Origin: Betaproteobacteria bacterium
Lineage (GTDB): Bacteria; Pseudomonadota; Gammaproteobacteria; Burkholderiales; JAEUOS01
Length of the DNA stretch: 64,000 nucleotides
NCBI GenBank assembly: GCA_028292405.1
Contig: JAQGMJ010000062.1
Coordinates: 106,898-170,897 of the forward strand
Reading direction: 5' to 3'
Shown: positions 7,848 through 14,581 of the stretch, one piece after another
Numbering within the stretch: position 1 is the stretch's first letter
How the letters are laid out: every line of letters starts with the position of its first letter
The notes under the pieces: model-generated
Seen by the model: only the letters and a program-made list of their open reading frames with translations
Told to the model about the DNA's origin: nothing
Database searches by the model: none
Translations under genes and position numbers: made by a program

Positions 7848-9185
7848 ATGAATAGCGCCCTGTGGTTTTTGCTGGTCGGCGCGCTGCTGGTGCTGATGGC
7901 CCTGGCCGGCTCGGTGGTCAGACGCCTGCCGATGAGCATGGACATGCTGTACCTGTTCATCGGCGTGGCACTGGGACCCGCGGGCCTGGCGCTGATTCAG
8001 CTCGACCCGGTGAAGGACGCTGGCGCGCTGGAAATCGCCACCGAAGCGGTGGTGCTGTTCTCGCTGTTTTCCGCCGGCCTGAAACTGCGTGCGGCGGCGC
8101 GCGACACGCGCTGGCGCCTGCCGCTGCGCTTGGGGCTGGGCGTCACCGCGCTGACGGTGGCGGGGGTGGCGCTGGCGGGATATTTCCTGCTCGATCTGCC
8201 GCCCGGCATGGCGATCCTGACCGGCGCGATCCTGGCGCCGACCGACCCGGTGCTGGCCTCTTCGGTACAAGTGGAGAATGCCGGCGACCGCGACCGCGTA
8301 CGATTCGGCCTGACAGGCGATGCGGGTCTGAACGACGGGGCGGCCTTTCCTTTCGTGATGCTCGGGCTGGGCCTGATGGGTCTGCACGAACTGGGCGGCA
8401 ACGGCTTGCGCTGGGTTTCGTTCGACTTTCTTTGGGGCATCGGCGCGGGCCTGGGTTGCGGCTGGGCACTGGGCAAGCTGGTCGGCGAGGTGGTGCTCTA
8501 TTTGCGCCGCGAGCACCAGGAGGCGGTGGGGCTGGACGAGTTCCTTTCGCTCGGCCTGGTGGCGATATCGTACGGCGCGGCCCTGTACATCCACGCCTAC
8601 GGTTTTCTCGCGGTGTTCGCCGCCGGCCTGGCGCTGCGCCGCATCGAGCATGTGTCCAGCGGCGCGCAGGCGCCGGATGCGGTAATGGGAGCGAACCGTC
8701 ACGGCAGCGAAGAAATGGCTACGCATCCGCAAAAGGCGCCGGTCTACATGGCGCAGGCGATGTTGTCGTTCAACGAGCAGATGGAGCGCATTGCCGAGGT
8801 GGGCATCGTGCTGCAGGTGGGCGCAATGCTTAGCTGGCAGCGCATTTCGCTTGCCGCCATTTTGATGACGGCGCTGCTGTTCCTGTTCATCCGGCCGCTG
8901 GCGGTGCGCCTGATGCTGCAGGGTTCGGATGCGTCGCGGCTGCACAAGCGGATGATGGCGTGGTTCGGAATCCGCGGTATCGGCTCGGTGTATTACCTGG
9001 TGTACGCGGTCAACCATGGCCTGCCGGCGCAACCGGCGCAACTGGCGGCCGACCTGGTGCTGACGGTGGTCAGCGCCTCCATTGTCCTGCATGGCATTTC
9101 CGCCGTGCCGCTGATGCGTGTATACGGACGGGTGCAAAGCCGGCGCCTGGCGCGCGTGTCACCAGCCGGCGACAGGCGGTCCTGA
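7848..9185 (+). CDS. Na+/H+ (CPA1-type) cation:proton antiporter
   Basis: 445 residues from ATG 7848, or 460 from ATG 7803; neither has a good ribosome site. I prefer 7848 because it starts directly at the first membrane segment (MNSALWFLLVGALLVLMAL). About 12 membrane segments are visible. The segments GAILAPTDPVLASSVQVE and RFGLTGDAGLNDGAAFPFV contain the TDP and aspartate-bearing ND motifs of the CPA1/NhaP ion-binding site. It would exchange Na+ or K+ for protons and help in salt or pH stress, consistent with the surrounding stress genes. Confidence 0.87.
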   Translation: MNSALWFLLVGALLVLMALAGSVVRRLPMSMDMLYLFIGVALGPAGLALIQLDPVKDAGALEIATEAVVLFSLFSAGLKLRAAARDTRWRLPLRLGLGVTALTVAGVALAGYFLLDLPPGMAILTGAILAPTDPVLASSVQVENAGDRDRVRFGLTGDAGLNDGAAFPFVMLGLGLMGLHELGGNGLRWVSFDFLWGIGAGLGCGWALGKLVGEVVLYLRREHQEAVGLDEFLSLGLVAISYGAALYIHAYGFLAVFAAGLALRRIEHVSSGAQAPDAVMGANRHGSEEMATHPQKAPVYMAQAMLSFNEQMERIAEVGIVLQVGAMLSWQRISLAAILMTALLFLFIRPLAVRLMLQGSDASRLHKRMMAWFGIRGIGSVYYLVYAVNHGLPAQPAQLAADLVLTVVSASIVLHGISAVPLMRVYGRVQSRRLARVSPAGDRRS

Positions 9186-9196
9186 GCCTGCTGGTC

Positions 9197-9376
9197 CTAG
9201 GTGCTTTGTTCCAGGGCCTCGGGGATGCACAAGGCATGGCCGCACTGGCAGGGCTCCCATTCATCGGCACTTTTGCAGTAATCGCTGCAATACTCCTGTT
9301 CAATCGCGATAAGGCACATGCAAAGCGCGTGGGCGCATTTATGTGTCGAGGAATCCAGGGAACTGTTGTCGCTCAT
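9197..9376 (-). CDS. bacterial metallothionein-like Cys-rich protein
   Basis: 59 residues with eight cysteines in a core resembling SmtA/BmtA metallothioneins: CAHALCMC, then EQEYCSDYCKSA, then EPCQCGHALC. The central YCSxYC segment and the terminal CxCGHxxC are the family features. Such proteins bind Zn, Cd or Cu and detoxify or buffer them. The start at 9376 has GGAGG 8 nt upstream. The core carries aliphatic residues (CLIAIEQE) where classical members have polar ones. A near-perfect sigma-54 promoter lies about 40-50 bp upstream. Confidence 0.75.
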   Translation of the reverse strand: MSDNSSLDSSTHKCAHALCMCLIAIEQEYCSDYCKSADEWEPCQCGHALCIPEALEQST

Positions 9377-9413
9377 GGGGCCTCCAATAAGGGTCTCGGG
9401 CTGGTGCTCAATT

Positions 9414-9427
9414 GCAAGCAATGTGCC
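9414..9427 (-). promoter_or_regulatory. sigma-54 promoter for the metallothionein-like gene
   Basis: Minus strand TGGCACATTGCTTGCA: TGGCAC and TTGCA perfect with ten bases between GG and GC. Start near 9402, leader about 26 nt. Confidence 0.85.
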
Positions 9428-9443
9428 AATCAGCATGGATGCG

Positions 9444-9457
9444 GGAGCGCGGATTGC
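9444..9457 (+). promoter_or_regulatory. possible sigma-54 promoter for the 59-aa ORF
   Basis: GGAGCGCGGATTGC has GG-N10-GC with a perfect TTGC but a poorer -24 element than its neighbours. It is divergent from 9414-9427 with only 16 bp between, so any activator must bind elsewhere. Leader about 21 nt. Confidence 0.45.
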
Positions 9458-9489
9458 TCAGGTGTTGGTCTGACTAAAGAGGAGCCATC

Positions 9490-9669
9490 ATGTCGAACGT
9501 TGAAACCAGGCGCAGTGAATCGGGCCGGTCGCATGCGGACCGCCACCCCGGTCTGGTCGAAAATCTGGACAATCCCCACCCCGGCAACCGGCGGGCGGCG
9601 GCTATGCGCAGCGCGTCGCCCCCCTGTTCCTCCAAGAGCGCGGCCGCGCGTTCCGCGGCGCCGCGCTAG
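9490..9669 (+). CDS. 59-aa hypothetical protein
   Basis: Short ORF with a good ribosome site (AGAGGAG) 6 nt before ATG and a candidate sigma-54 promoter. The product is polar and rich in Arg, Ser and Ala, with HPGLVENLDNPHPGNRRAAA in the middle and no recognisable domain. The Ser/Ala/Arg-rich C-terminus looks like out-of-frame high-GC sequence, so the gene may be truncated by a frameshift; the 560 bp that follow hold only gene fragments. Confidence 0.4.
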   Translation: MSNVETRRSESGRSHADRHPGLVENLDNPHPGNRRAAAMRSASPPCSSKSAAARSAAPR

Positions 9670-9847
9670 CGGCGTGACCACGGCAGCACCGCCGATGTGA
9701 ATGGCTGCCGGTGTGTAGCCCGGCGGCGGTCCCGATGCCCGCGCTAGGGAGATCACCATGCAGCATGAGTATCGACAGCGTTTGATGCAGTCCCTGCGCT
9801 GGGCGATGTAGTGGCCGGCGGCGCCGCCGCCTGCGACCGCGTCGCGC

Positions 9848-10165
9848 ATGAACCCCAGGCCGATTCCTGGGTCAGTCGGCCACGCCGGCGCCGGCCAAGG
9901 CAACTCCCCGCAGCAACCTGCGCAACGTGATGCCGCCCGGCGGGCCTTATGCGATCGCGAAGACAGCGATACGCCTGCCGGGGTAAGCACCGCGTTGAAG
10001 GCCCAGGGCGCTGTGGACGGCGACGACATTTCGGTGTCCACGGTGGCTGGAAAGGTCACTTCGTCCGGTGCCCTGCCGCAGCGACAAATTCCCCGCGCCC
10101 TGCAGGTGGCGCCTGCGATAGGCGGTGTCACGGACCTGAACGGCCGGCTGCGGGCGACCGGCTGA
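9848..10165 (+). pseudogene. degenerate BON-domain protein remnant
   Basis: The frame ending at 10165 encodes, over its last 60 codons, a BON-like pattern: VSTALKAQGAVDGDDISVST, then VAGKVTSSGALPQ, then a helix ending IGGVTDLNGRLRATG. BON domains (as in OsmY) read DxxITxxVKxAL, then a V-x-T-xxGxVTLSG motif, then VxGVxxVxNxL. The first 45 residues are not domain-like and no ribosome site precedes the ATG. A short ORF with no in-frame link (ATG 9758, 17 codons) may be the old 5' end. I read the region 9700-10165 as a decayed osmotic-stress gene. An unrecognised small protein is the alternative. Confidence 0.35.
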
Positions 10166-10228
10166 TTGGTGGGCAACTGCGCGATCGGTAACGCCGCGAC
10201 CGGCCACGGCGCTGTTGCTGGCGCCTGC

Positions 10229-10789
10229 CTAGTGCTGCTCTTCCACCGCCTGCACGGCGCGTGGGTCGAAGTCTTTCCAGTCGCCATCTTCCCAGCGGCC
10301 ATCGACCCGCTCGATGGCGCGCGCGCCGTGGCGATGCAGGGCCGCGCGGGCGATCTGTTCGGTGCCGGGGCGGTCGACGCAGATCGCCACCATCGGGCCG
10401 GCGCCAGCTTCGGTCGGCACCTCGGGCACTTCGCTGCCGTCTTCGAGCTTGTTGAGCGCGCCCAGGAGGGAGCCGACATAGGCGCCGACGCTGCCGGCGG
10501 CAAGCGCGGCCACCGCGCCGGCTTCCGGGGCGATGGTGGCGGCCACCCCGCCGATGGCCAGCCCTGCCGCGCCGCCCAGCGTGGCGCCGGAGACGGTGCC
10601 GCCGCCCGCCTTGGTGGCGTGGCTGTCGGCGAATTCGTCGCCGCCCAGGGGGTAGAGCCCGTGCTGGCCGGGCGGGTTGACGTAGTAGCTGGCGAACTCC
10701 TCGTGGTTGAAATGCGCGGCGTCCAGCTCGGTCAACACCGCCAATACTTGCGCGGTGGTCTCGAAACGGCCTGCGACGATGTGGGACAT
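10229..10789 (-). CDS. glycine-zipper general-stress-like protein of unknown function
   Basis: 186 residues. The N-terminal 50 residues (MSHIVAGRFETTAQVLAVL, then FASYYVNPPGQHGLYPLGG) are followed by a Gly/Ala-rich hydrophobic double segment (about residues 65-110) that looks like a glycine zipper or two short membrane helices. A C-terminal alpha-beta part begins MVAICVDRPGTEQIARAAL and ends in a Trp/Asp-rich tail. The arrangement resembles Burkholderiales proteins annotated as hypothetical stress proteins. It lies 19 bp downstream of rpoN on the same strand with AAGGAG at the start, so it is probably co-transcribed with that sigma factor. Confidence 0.7.
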   Translation of the reverse strand: MSHIVAGRFETTAQVLAVLTELDAAHFNHEEFASYYVNPPGQHGLYPLGGDEFADSHATKAGGGTVSGATLGGAAGLAIGGVAATIAPEAGAVAALAAGSVGAYVGSLLGALNKLEDGSEVPEVPTEAGAGPMVAICVDRPGTEQIARAALHRHGARAIERVDGRWEDGDWKDFDPRAVQAVEEQH

Positions 10790-10808
10790 GGCCTGCTCCT
10801 TTCTCTTT

Positions 10809-12266
10809 TCAGGATATGGCCGTGGCGGCCGTATTTTTCATCACCCGGCGCAACTCGACGCTGGGTAGTTTCATCAGGTTGCGGTATTTGGTGACGGTGC
10901 GCCGCGCCACCCGCAGGCCCTGCTCGTGCAGGGTCTGCGCGATCTGCGCGTCCGACATCGGCTCGGCCGGGTTCTCGGCCTTGATCAGTTCCTTGATCAG
11001 GGCGCGCACCGCTGTGGCGGAGGAGGGGCCGTGCTCGGTGTCGAGCTGGCGCGAGAAGAAATGCTTGAACTCGAACAGGCCGCGCGGGGTCGCCATGTAC
11101 TTGCCGTTGGTAACGCGGCAGATGGTCGACTCGTGCAGGTCGAGCTCCTCGGCTATCTGCTTGAGCACCAGCGGCTTCATCGACAGCTCGCCGTTGTCGA
11201 AAAAGCCGCGCTGCCGCGTGAGGATGGCGTCGGCCACGCGCTGGATGGTGGTGAAGCGCTGCTCGACGTTCTTGATCAGCCAGCGCGCTTCCTGCAGCTG
11301 GCCCATCAGGGGCGCGTTGTCGCTCTTGCCGCTTTTATGCCCACCTCCGGCGGCGCCGGCATAGGCCTGGTTGATGTGCAGGCGCGGCTGCGCCGCCGGG
11401 TTGATCACCGCCTGCCACTGGCCGCGGATTTTGCTCACCAGCACGTCGGGGACGACGTAGCGGGTGTGGTCGGTGCCGAACTGGTTGCCCGGGCGCGGGT
11501 CGAGGGAGCGGATCAGCACGCGCGCGGCGTGCAGCTCCGGCTCGCTGCAGCCGGTGAGTTCCTGCAGCTTGGAGAACTGGCGGTGCGCCAGCAGGTCGAG
11601 GTGGTTGGCGAGGATGTCGCGCGCCAGCGCGCGGCCCGGCACTTCGGCGGCGGCGCGCTCGAGCTGCAGCAGCAGGCATTCCTGCAGGCAGCGGGCGCCG
11701 ACGCCGGCCGGCTCCAGGGTCTGCAGCAGGCGCAGCATGGCGCACAGCTCGCCGGCTTCGACGTTGTGTTCTTCCGGGATCATCTGCGCCAGCTCTTCGA
11801 GCTCGACGCGCAGGTAGCCGTCTTCGTCGAGCGCTTCGAGGACGAACTGCGCCAGGGCGCGGTCGCGCTCGTGCATTTGCGACAGCAGCAACTGGCCGCG
11901 CAGGTGGTCGTGCAGGCTGACAGGGGCTTCGGAGCGTCCGGTCCAGTCGCCGTCGTCGGTGTCGTCGCCGCGCGAGGCGCGGGAGCCGCCGCTGTCTTCC
12001 ATCGGCCAGCTGTCGGCTTCGGGGGCGCCGGGGGGTTCCACTTCCTGCGGGGCCTGCTCCGGGGCGGCGGCGGATTCGCTCGAGGCAGCGGGGGCGAAGT
12101 CGTTGGATTCCGATTCGGCCGATTCGAGGAAGGGATTGCTTACCAGCGCCTGCTCGATTTCCTGCGTCAGTTCCAGCGAGGACAATTGCAGCAGGCGCAG
12201 GGCCTGCTGCATTCTCGGGGTCAGCACCATGTGCTGGCGCATTCCCAGTTCCATTCCGGCTTTCAT
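10809..12266 (-). CDS. rpoN: RNA polymerase sigma-54 factor
   Basis: 485 residues. The Gln-rich activator-interacting region I (MRQHMVLTPRMQQALRLLQ) comes first, an acidic Ser/Glu/Pro-rich region II follows at about residues 50-110, then the core-binding domain, the HTH and the RpoN box ARRTVTKYRN. The box usually ends ARRTVAKYRE, so the last position differs. It directs RNA polymerase to -24/-12 promoters and needs an AAA+ activator. The usual neighbours (lptB upstream, hpf and PTS genes downstream) are absent, which suggests a second, specialised copy. GAGGA lies 9 nt before the ATG at 12266. A sigma-54 promoter sits upstream, implying autoregulation. Confidence 0.95.
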   Translation of the reverse strand: MKAGMELGMRQHMVLTPRMQQALRLLQLSSLELTQEIEQALVSNPFLESAESESNDFAPAASSESAAAPEQAPQEVEPPGAPEADSWPMEDSGGSRASRGDDTDDGDWTGRSEAPVSLHDHLRGQLLLSQMHERDRALAQFVLEALDEDGYLRVELEELAQMIPEEHNVEAGELCAMLRLLQTLEPAGVGARCLQECLLLQLERAAAEVPGRALARDILANHLDLLAHRQFSKLQELTGCSEPELHAARVLIRSLDPRPGNQFGTDHTRYVVPDVLVSKIRGQWQAVINPAAQPRLHINQAYAGAAGGGHKSGKSDNAPLMGQLQEARWLIKNVEQRFTTIQRVADAILTRQRGFFDNGELSMKPLVLKQIAEELDLHESTICRVTNGKYMATPRGLFEFKHFFSRQLDTEHGPSSATAVRALIKELIKAENPAEPMSDAQIAQTLHEQGLRVARRTVTKYRNLMKLPSVELRRVMKNTAATAIS

Positions 12267-12364
12267 GAAATATCCTCGACGTTGTGTTCTGCTTGCGGCG
12301 CGTGCATTAAAGGGAATCGCTGAATTCAGAGGCCCATAAAACGCGGGCGGGTATCTGCATATCT

Positions 12365-12378
12365 GCAAGCACTGTGCC
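12365..12378 (-). promoter_or_regulatory. sigma-54 promoter for rpoN
   Basis: Minus strand GGCACAGTGCTTGCAG: GGCAC and TTGC perfect, GG-N10-GC spacing correct. Start near 12353, 87 nt before the rpoN ATG. The sigma factor would therefore drive its own gene. Confidence 0.82.
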
Positions 12379-12560
12379 GTTTTGCCGCCGGCGAAGAGGG
12401 TTGAAAAACTTACCGTCACCGGGAAGAATTACCCGCCTTTACGAAAATAAAAAGGCCATAAGGATAACTGCCGGCACCGCCGGTTTTCTTTTTGTTTGCG
12501 GTGCAAAAAGAATGTCTTGCACTTGGAATGGCAGGTATTTACAGAGGGGAATCGAACCCG

Positions 12561-12574
12561 GGCATGATAGTTGC
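12561..12574 (+). promoter_or_regulatory. sigma-54 promoter for the 244-aa membrane protein gene
   Basis: GGCATGATAGTTGC: one mismatch to GGCACG-N4-TTGC. Start near 12586, leader about 47 nt. It is divergent from the rpoN promoter. Confidence 0.78.
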
Positions 12575-12632
12575 CATACTAGCCATGCGACGTGCTGGAG
12601 GCACTCGCAAAATTCAAACAAGGGGGTTCGCC

Positions 12633-13367
12633 ATGAATCTGGAAGCCGTCGAGCTTGCCCACGTGACGCAAGAGATTTCACGTCCGGGGTTTCGCTGGAG
12701 TAGCGTTTTTGCCGGTACCTGCGTAGGAATTGCCGTCTATGTGCTGGCGATGCTGGTGGGTGTTTGCGTCGGCCTGACCAATGGGCTGTTCGACGGCGCC
12801 AATGTGTCGGTAGGCGCGCTGGCGTGGAACCTGATGAGCGCGCTGGGGGCGGCTTTACTCGGCGCATTTGTCGCCGCGCGCAGCGCCGACCTGCGTCGCG
12901 CCGCCGACGGCGCCATGCATGGCCTTGTGGTGTGGGCCTGCGCGGTGATGCTGGTGATGCTGGTGGCGCTGGTGCTGTTGCGCGATGTCGCCGGCAATGC
13001 GATGCAATTGATGGCGCAAAGCGGCGAACGCGAAACGGCGATGGCGCAACTCGGGAGTAATGGTCTGCGCAACGGCATGCGCACCACGGCGTTCGCGCCG
13101 GTGCGTAGCGATACGCCGGCGCTTGCGCGCGCCGATCGCGGCGGCTGGCTGGAGATGTCGGCAGCGCCGGAGAAGACGCCGCAGGCGCAACCGCGAACAG
13201 AAATGCGCGGTATCGATATTTCGGCCTTCGCGGCGCTGATGGCTTGCGCGGCCCTGGCGATTTCCCTGTTCGGCGGGATTGCCGGCGGTCTGCTGGGTAC
13301 CCGGGCAACGCGCCGCGACGACCCATTAGATGCCGCCGACTGGCGCGCGGTGCTGGACGATTTCTAG
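12633..13367 (+). CDS. hypothetical inner-membrane protein (four membrane segments)
   Basis: 244 residues. Two membrane hairpins: VFAGTCVGIAVYVLAMLVGV, then LGAALLGAFVAARSADLRRA, then VVWACAVMLVMLVALVLL. A periplasmic or cytosolic loop of about 90 polar residues follows, and a last pair near FAALMACAALAISLFGGIAG closes the membrane part. The repeated G-x-x-x-A/G-x-x-x-A arms resemble the TIGR04086/YrzE-like membrane repeat proteins common in stress loci, but no function is known. AAGGGGG precedes the ATG. A terminator follows the stop by about 40 bp. It has its own sigma-54-type promoter. Confidence 0.75.
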   Translation: MNLEAVELAHVTQEISRPGFRWSSVFAGTCVGIAVYVLAMLVGVCVGLTNGLFDGANVSVGALAWNLMSALGAALLGAFVAARSADLRRAADGAMHGLVVWACAVMLVMLVALVLLRDVAGNAMQLMAQSGERETAMAQLGSNGLRNGMRTTAFAPVRSDTPALARADRGGWLEMSAAPEKTPQAQPRTEMRGIDISAFAALMACAALAISLFGGIAGGLLGTRATRRDDPLDAADWRAVLDDF

Positions 13368-13400
13368 ACCGGCCGGGTATGTAAGACGCCGGAAGGGATG

Positions 13401-13431
13401 AAAAAAGAGGGAGCCGCGGCTCCCTCTTTTT
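13401..13431. terminator. bidirectional terminator
   Basis: AAGAGGGAGCC, loop GC, GGCTCCCTCTT with A run before and T run after. Eleven perfect pairs lie between the convergent 244-aa gene and csbD-like gene, so it can stop transcription from both sides. Confidence 0.9.
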
Positions 13432-13465
13432 AATTTGGCGTTATGTGGATCAGTCGTTATGCGGA

Positions 13466-13669
13466 TCAGTCGTTGTAGCGCGAATCGAAACGGCTCAACT
13501 GCTTTTCGGCCTCGTCTTTCGATACGCCGTAGGCGTGCTGAATCTTGCCGGCGAGTTGCTGGCGTTTGCCGTCGATCACTTTGAGGTCGTCGTCGGTGAG
13601 TTTGCCCCATTGTTCGCGAATCCTGCCCTTGGTTTGTTTCCAGTTGCCTTCTATGCGGTCCCAATTCAT
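13466..13669 (-). CDS. CsbD family stress protein
   Basis: 67 residues, full length for the family. It starts MNWDRIEGNWKQTKGRIREQ and contains WGKLTDDDL and the typical Q-Q-L-x-G-K-I-Q-x-x-Y-G-x-S-x-D-E-A ending. CsbD (YjbJ) proteins are small, abundant and induced by general stress. The molecular role is unknown, and the B. subtilis member belongs to the sigma-B regulon. AAGGAGA is 8 nt before the ATG. A near-perfect sigma-54 promoter lies upstream. Confidence 0.93.
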   Translation of the reverse strand: MNWDRIEGNWKQTKGRIREQWGKLTDDDLKVIDGKRQQLAGKIQHAYGVSKDEAEKQLSRFDSRYND

Positions 13670-13726
13670 CGTCGATCTCCTTGTGGCTCCGCGCGAACGG
13701 CGCGGTCGTCCTTTGGCCTGCAGGAT

Positions 13727-13740
13727 GCAACGCATGTGCC
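13727..13740 (-). promoter_or_regulatory. sigma-54 promoter for the CsbD gene
   Basis: Minus strand GGCACATGCGTTGCAT: GGCAC and TTGCA perfect, spacing correct. Start near 13715, leader about 46 nt. Confidence 0.82.
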
Positions 13741-13785
13741 CATGGATGCCGGCACGTTTTTACGCGTGATCACGTGCTGGAGGCG

Positions 13786-13799
13786 GGTATGTGGCTTGC
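13786..13799 (+). promoter_or_regulatory. sigma-54 promoter for the 98-aa secreted protein gene
   Basis: GGTATGTGGCTTGC: TTGC perfect, two changes in GGCACG, spacing correct. It is divergent from 13727-13740. Leader about 58 nt. Confidence 0.62.
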
Positions 13800-13868
13800 A
13801 GCAGTCGATATGCGGGCGACCCGTCCGCGTCCAACCGGTAGTTTTGAGGAAGTATCAGGAGTGCGATC

Positions 13869-14165
13869 ATGCGTAAAACCAATTGTTTGTTCGGGATTCT
13901 GCTGGCCACAGGGGTCTTGAGCGTCGGCGCTTTGCAAACTCAGGCCGCCGAGCTCTCCTATGCGCGCGCTGGCGCCTGCAAAGCCGGCGAAGGCCAGCAG
14001 CGAGCGGGCGCCTGTGCCGCGGCGAAACGCGTACGCGCTACCCAGGCTGTTGTGGTGCCGCCGACGCAAATGACCAAGACGACGCTGGACCGCAGTGTGT
14101 GCAGCCGTCTGCAAGGCCAGGTAGAGCGTGACACCTGTTTGAATCACGTAGAAGCGAACGCGTAA
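13869..14165 (+). CDS. small exported four-cysteine hypothetical protein
   Basis: 98 residues with a signal peptide (LFGILLATGVLSVGALQTQA, cleavage near residue 27). The mature part holds cysteines at GACKAGEGQQRAGACAAAK and SVCSRLQGQVERDTCLNHV, a spacing that could form two disulfides in the periplasm. Similar short proteins with the C-terminal RDTCLNHVEA-like ending occur in Burkholderiales without a known function. AGGAG is 8 nt before ATG and a sigma-54-type promoter lies upstream. Confidence 0.72.
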   Translation: MRKTNCLFGILLATGVLSVGALQTQAAELSYARAGACKAGEGQQRAGACAAAKRVRATQAVVVPPTQMTKTTLDRSVCSRLQGQVERDTCLNHVEANA

Positions 14166-14222
14166 GCGCGGGTTGTTCAGCCGGGCCATGCGCGCCCGCC
14201 CTGCTGTCGGAAATTCTTACCG

Positions 14223-14267
14223 ATTGCAGGCAAAAACTGCAATTGCTTCAGGAACTGTGGTCCTGAA
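14223..14267. repeat. tandem pair of 7-7-7 inverted repeats
   Basis: ATTGCAG-N7-CTGCAAT (14223-14243) and TTCAGGA-N7-TCCTGAA (14247-14267) are perfect inverted repeats of equal geometry separated by three bases. Neither is followed by a T run, so these are more likely protein-binding sites or RNA hairpins than terminators. Confidence 0.5.
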
Positions 14268-14387
14268 ATTGTGTCCTAGAAGAAGCTGCCGCCTCTTTGG
14301 TCCATGTCGAATTTTCCCTATAAAAACATGGGCTTGCGAGGAGAAAATGCAGCGCCTCCCGGTGCCGCGAACGATCTTGGAGCGTTA

Positions 14388-14401
14388 GGAACAGAAATTG
14401 C
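14388..14401 (+). promoter_or_regulatory. candidate sigma-54 promoter for the NtrC-type regulator
   Basis: GGAACAGAAATTGC: TTGC perfect, spacing correct, two differences in the -24 element. Start near 14413, so the leader would be about 169 nt. Confidence 0.5.
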
Positions 14402-14479
14402 TGCCAGCGCTTTCCTGTAGGCGATCTTATTTGTCCTCCCGACGCCCGCTGGCGTGCCGTAGAGTATCCGGCCGGGTAA

Positions 14480-14501
14480 CCGGATTGATCTTATAATCCG
14501 G
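14480..14501. promoter_or_regulatory. inverted repeat over a TATAAT-like -10, possible operator
   Basis: CCGGATT (14480-14486), eight bases, AATCCGG (14495-14501). TATAAT at 14492-14497 lies inside it. No good -35 is visible. This could be an alternative, repressible promoter for the regulator gene. Confidence 0.35.
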
Positions 14502-14581
14502 TCGCGCCCGTAAATTCCAGTCGATGGGGTGTGGATAGGTAGGCCTGCTATTCGCCGAAGCCATAACTTGAGGAATTGTGC

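Larger units (their letters stand above)
12267..12632. other. 366-bp divergent control region between rpoN and the next gene
   Basis: Holds two divergent sigma-54-type promoters (12365-12378 minus, 12561-12574 plus). Between them are ACTTACCG at 12408-12415 and a hairpin CCGGC-ACC-GCCGG followed by TTTTCTTTTT near 12463-12485. The hairpin is terminator-like on the plus strand although no plus-strand gene lies before it. No ORF is convincing. Confidence 0.6.
14166..14581 (+). other. 416-bp control region upstream of the NtrC-type regulator
   Basis: No gene seen. It holds TTCTTACCG (14214-14222), two tandem hairpins with seven-base arms and seven-base loops (14223-14243 and 14247-14267), a candidate sigma-54 promoter (14388-14401), and an inverted repeat CCGGATT-N8-AATCCGG (14480-14501) that overlaps a TATAAT-like sequence. 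Confidence 0.55.

Noticed and set aside
12548..12564. On the minus strand CCCGGGTTCGATTCCCC resembles a tRNA T-arm
   Set aside because: The T stem pairs at only three positions, no acceptor, D or anticodon arm can be drawn around it, and the same bases form part of a good sigma-54 promoter region.
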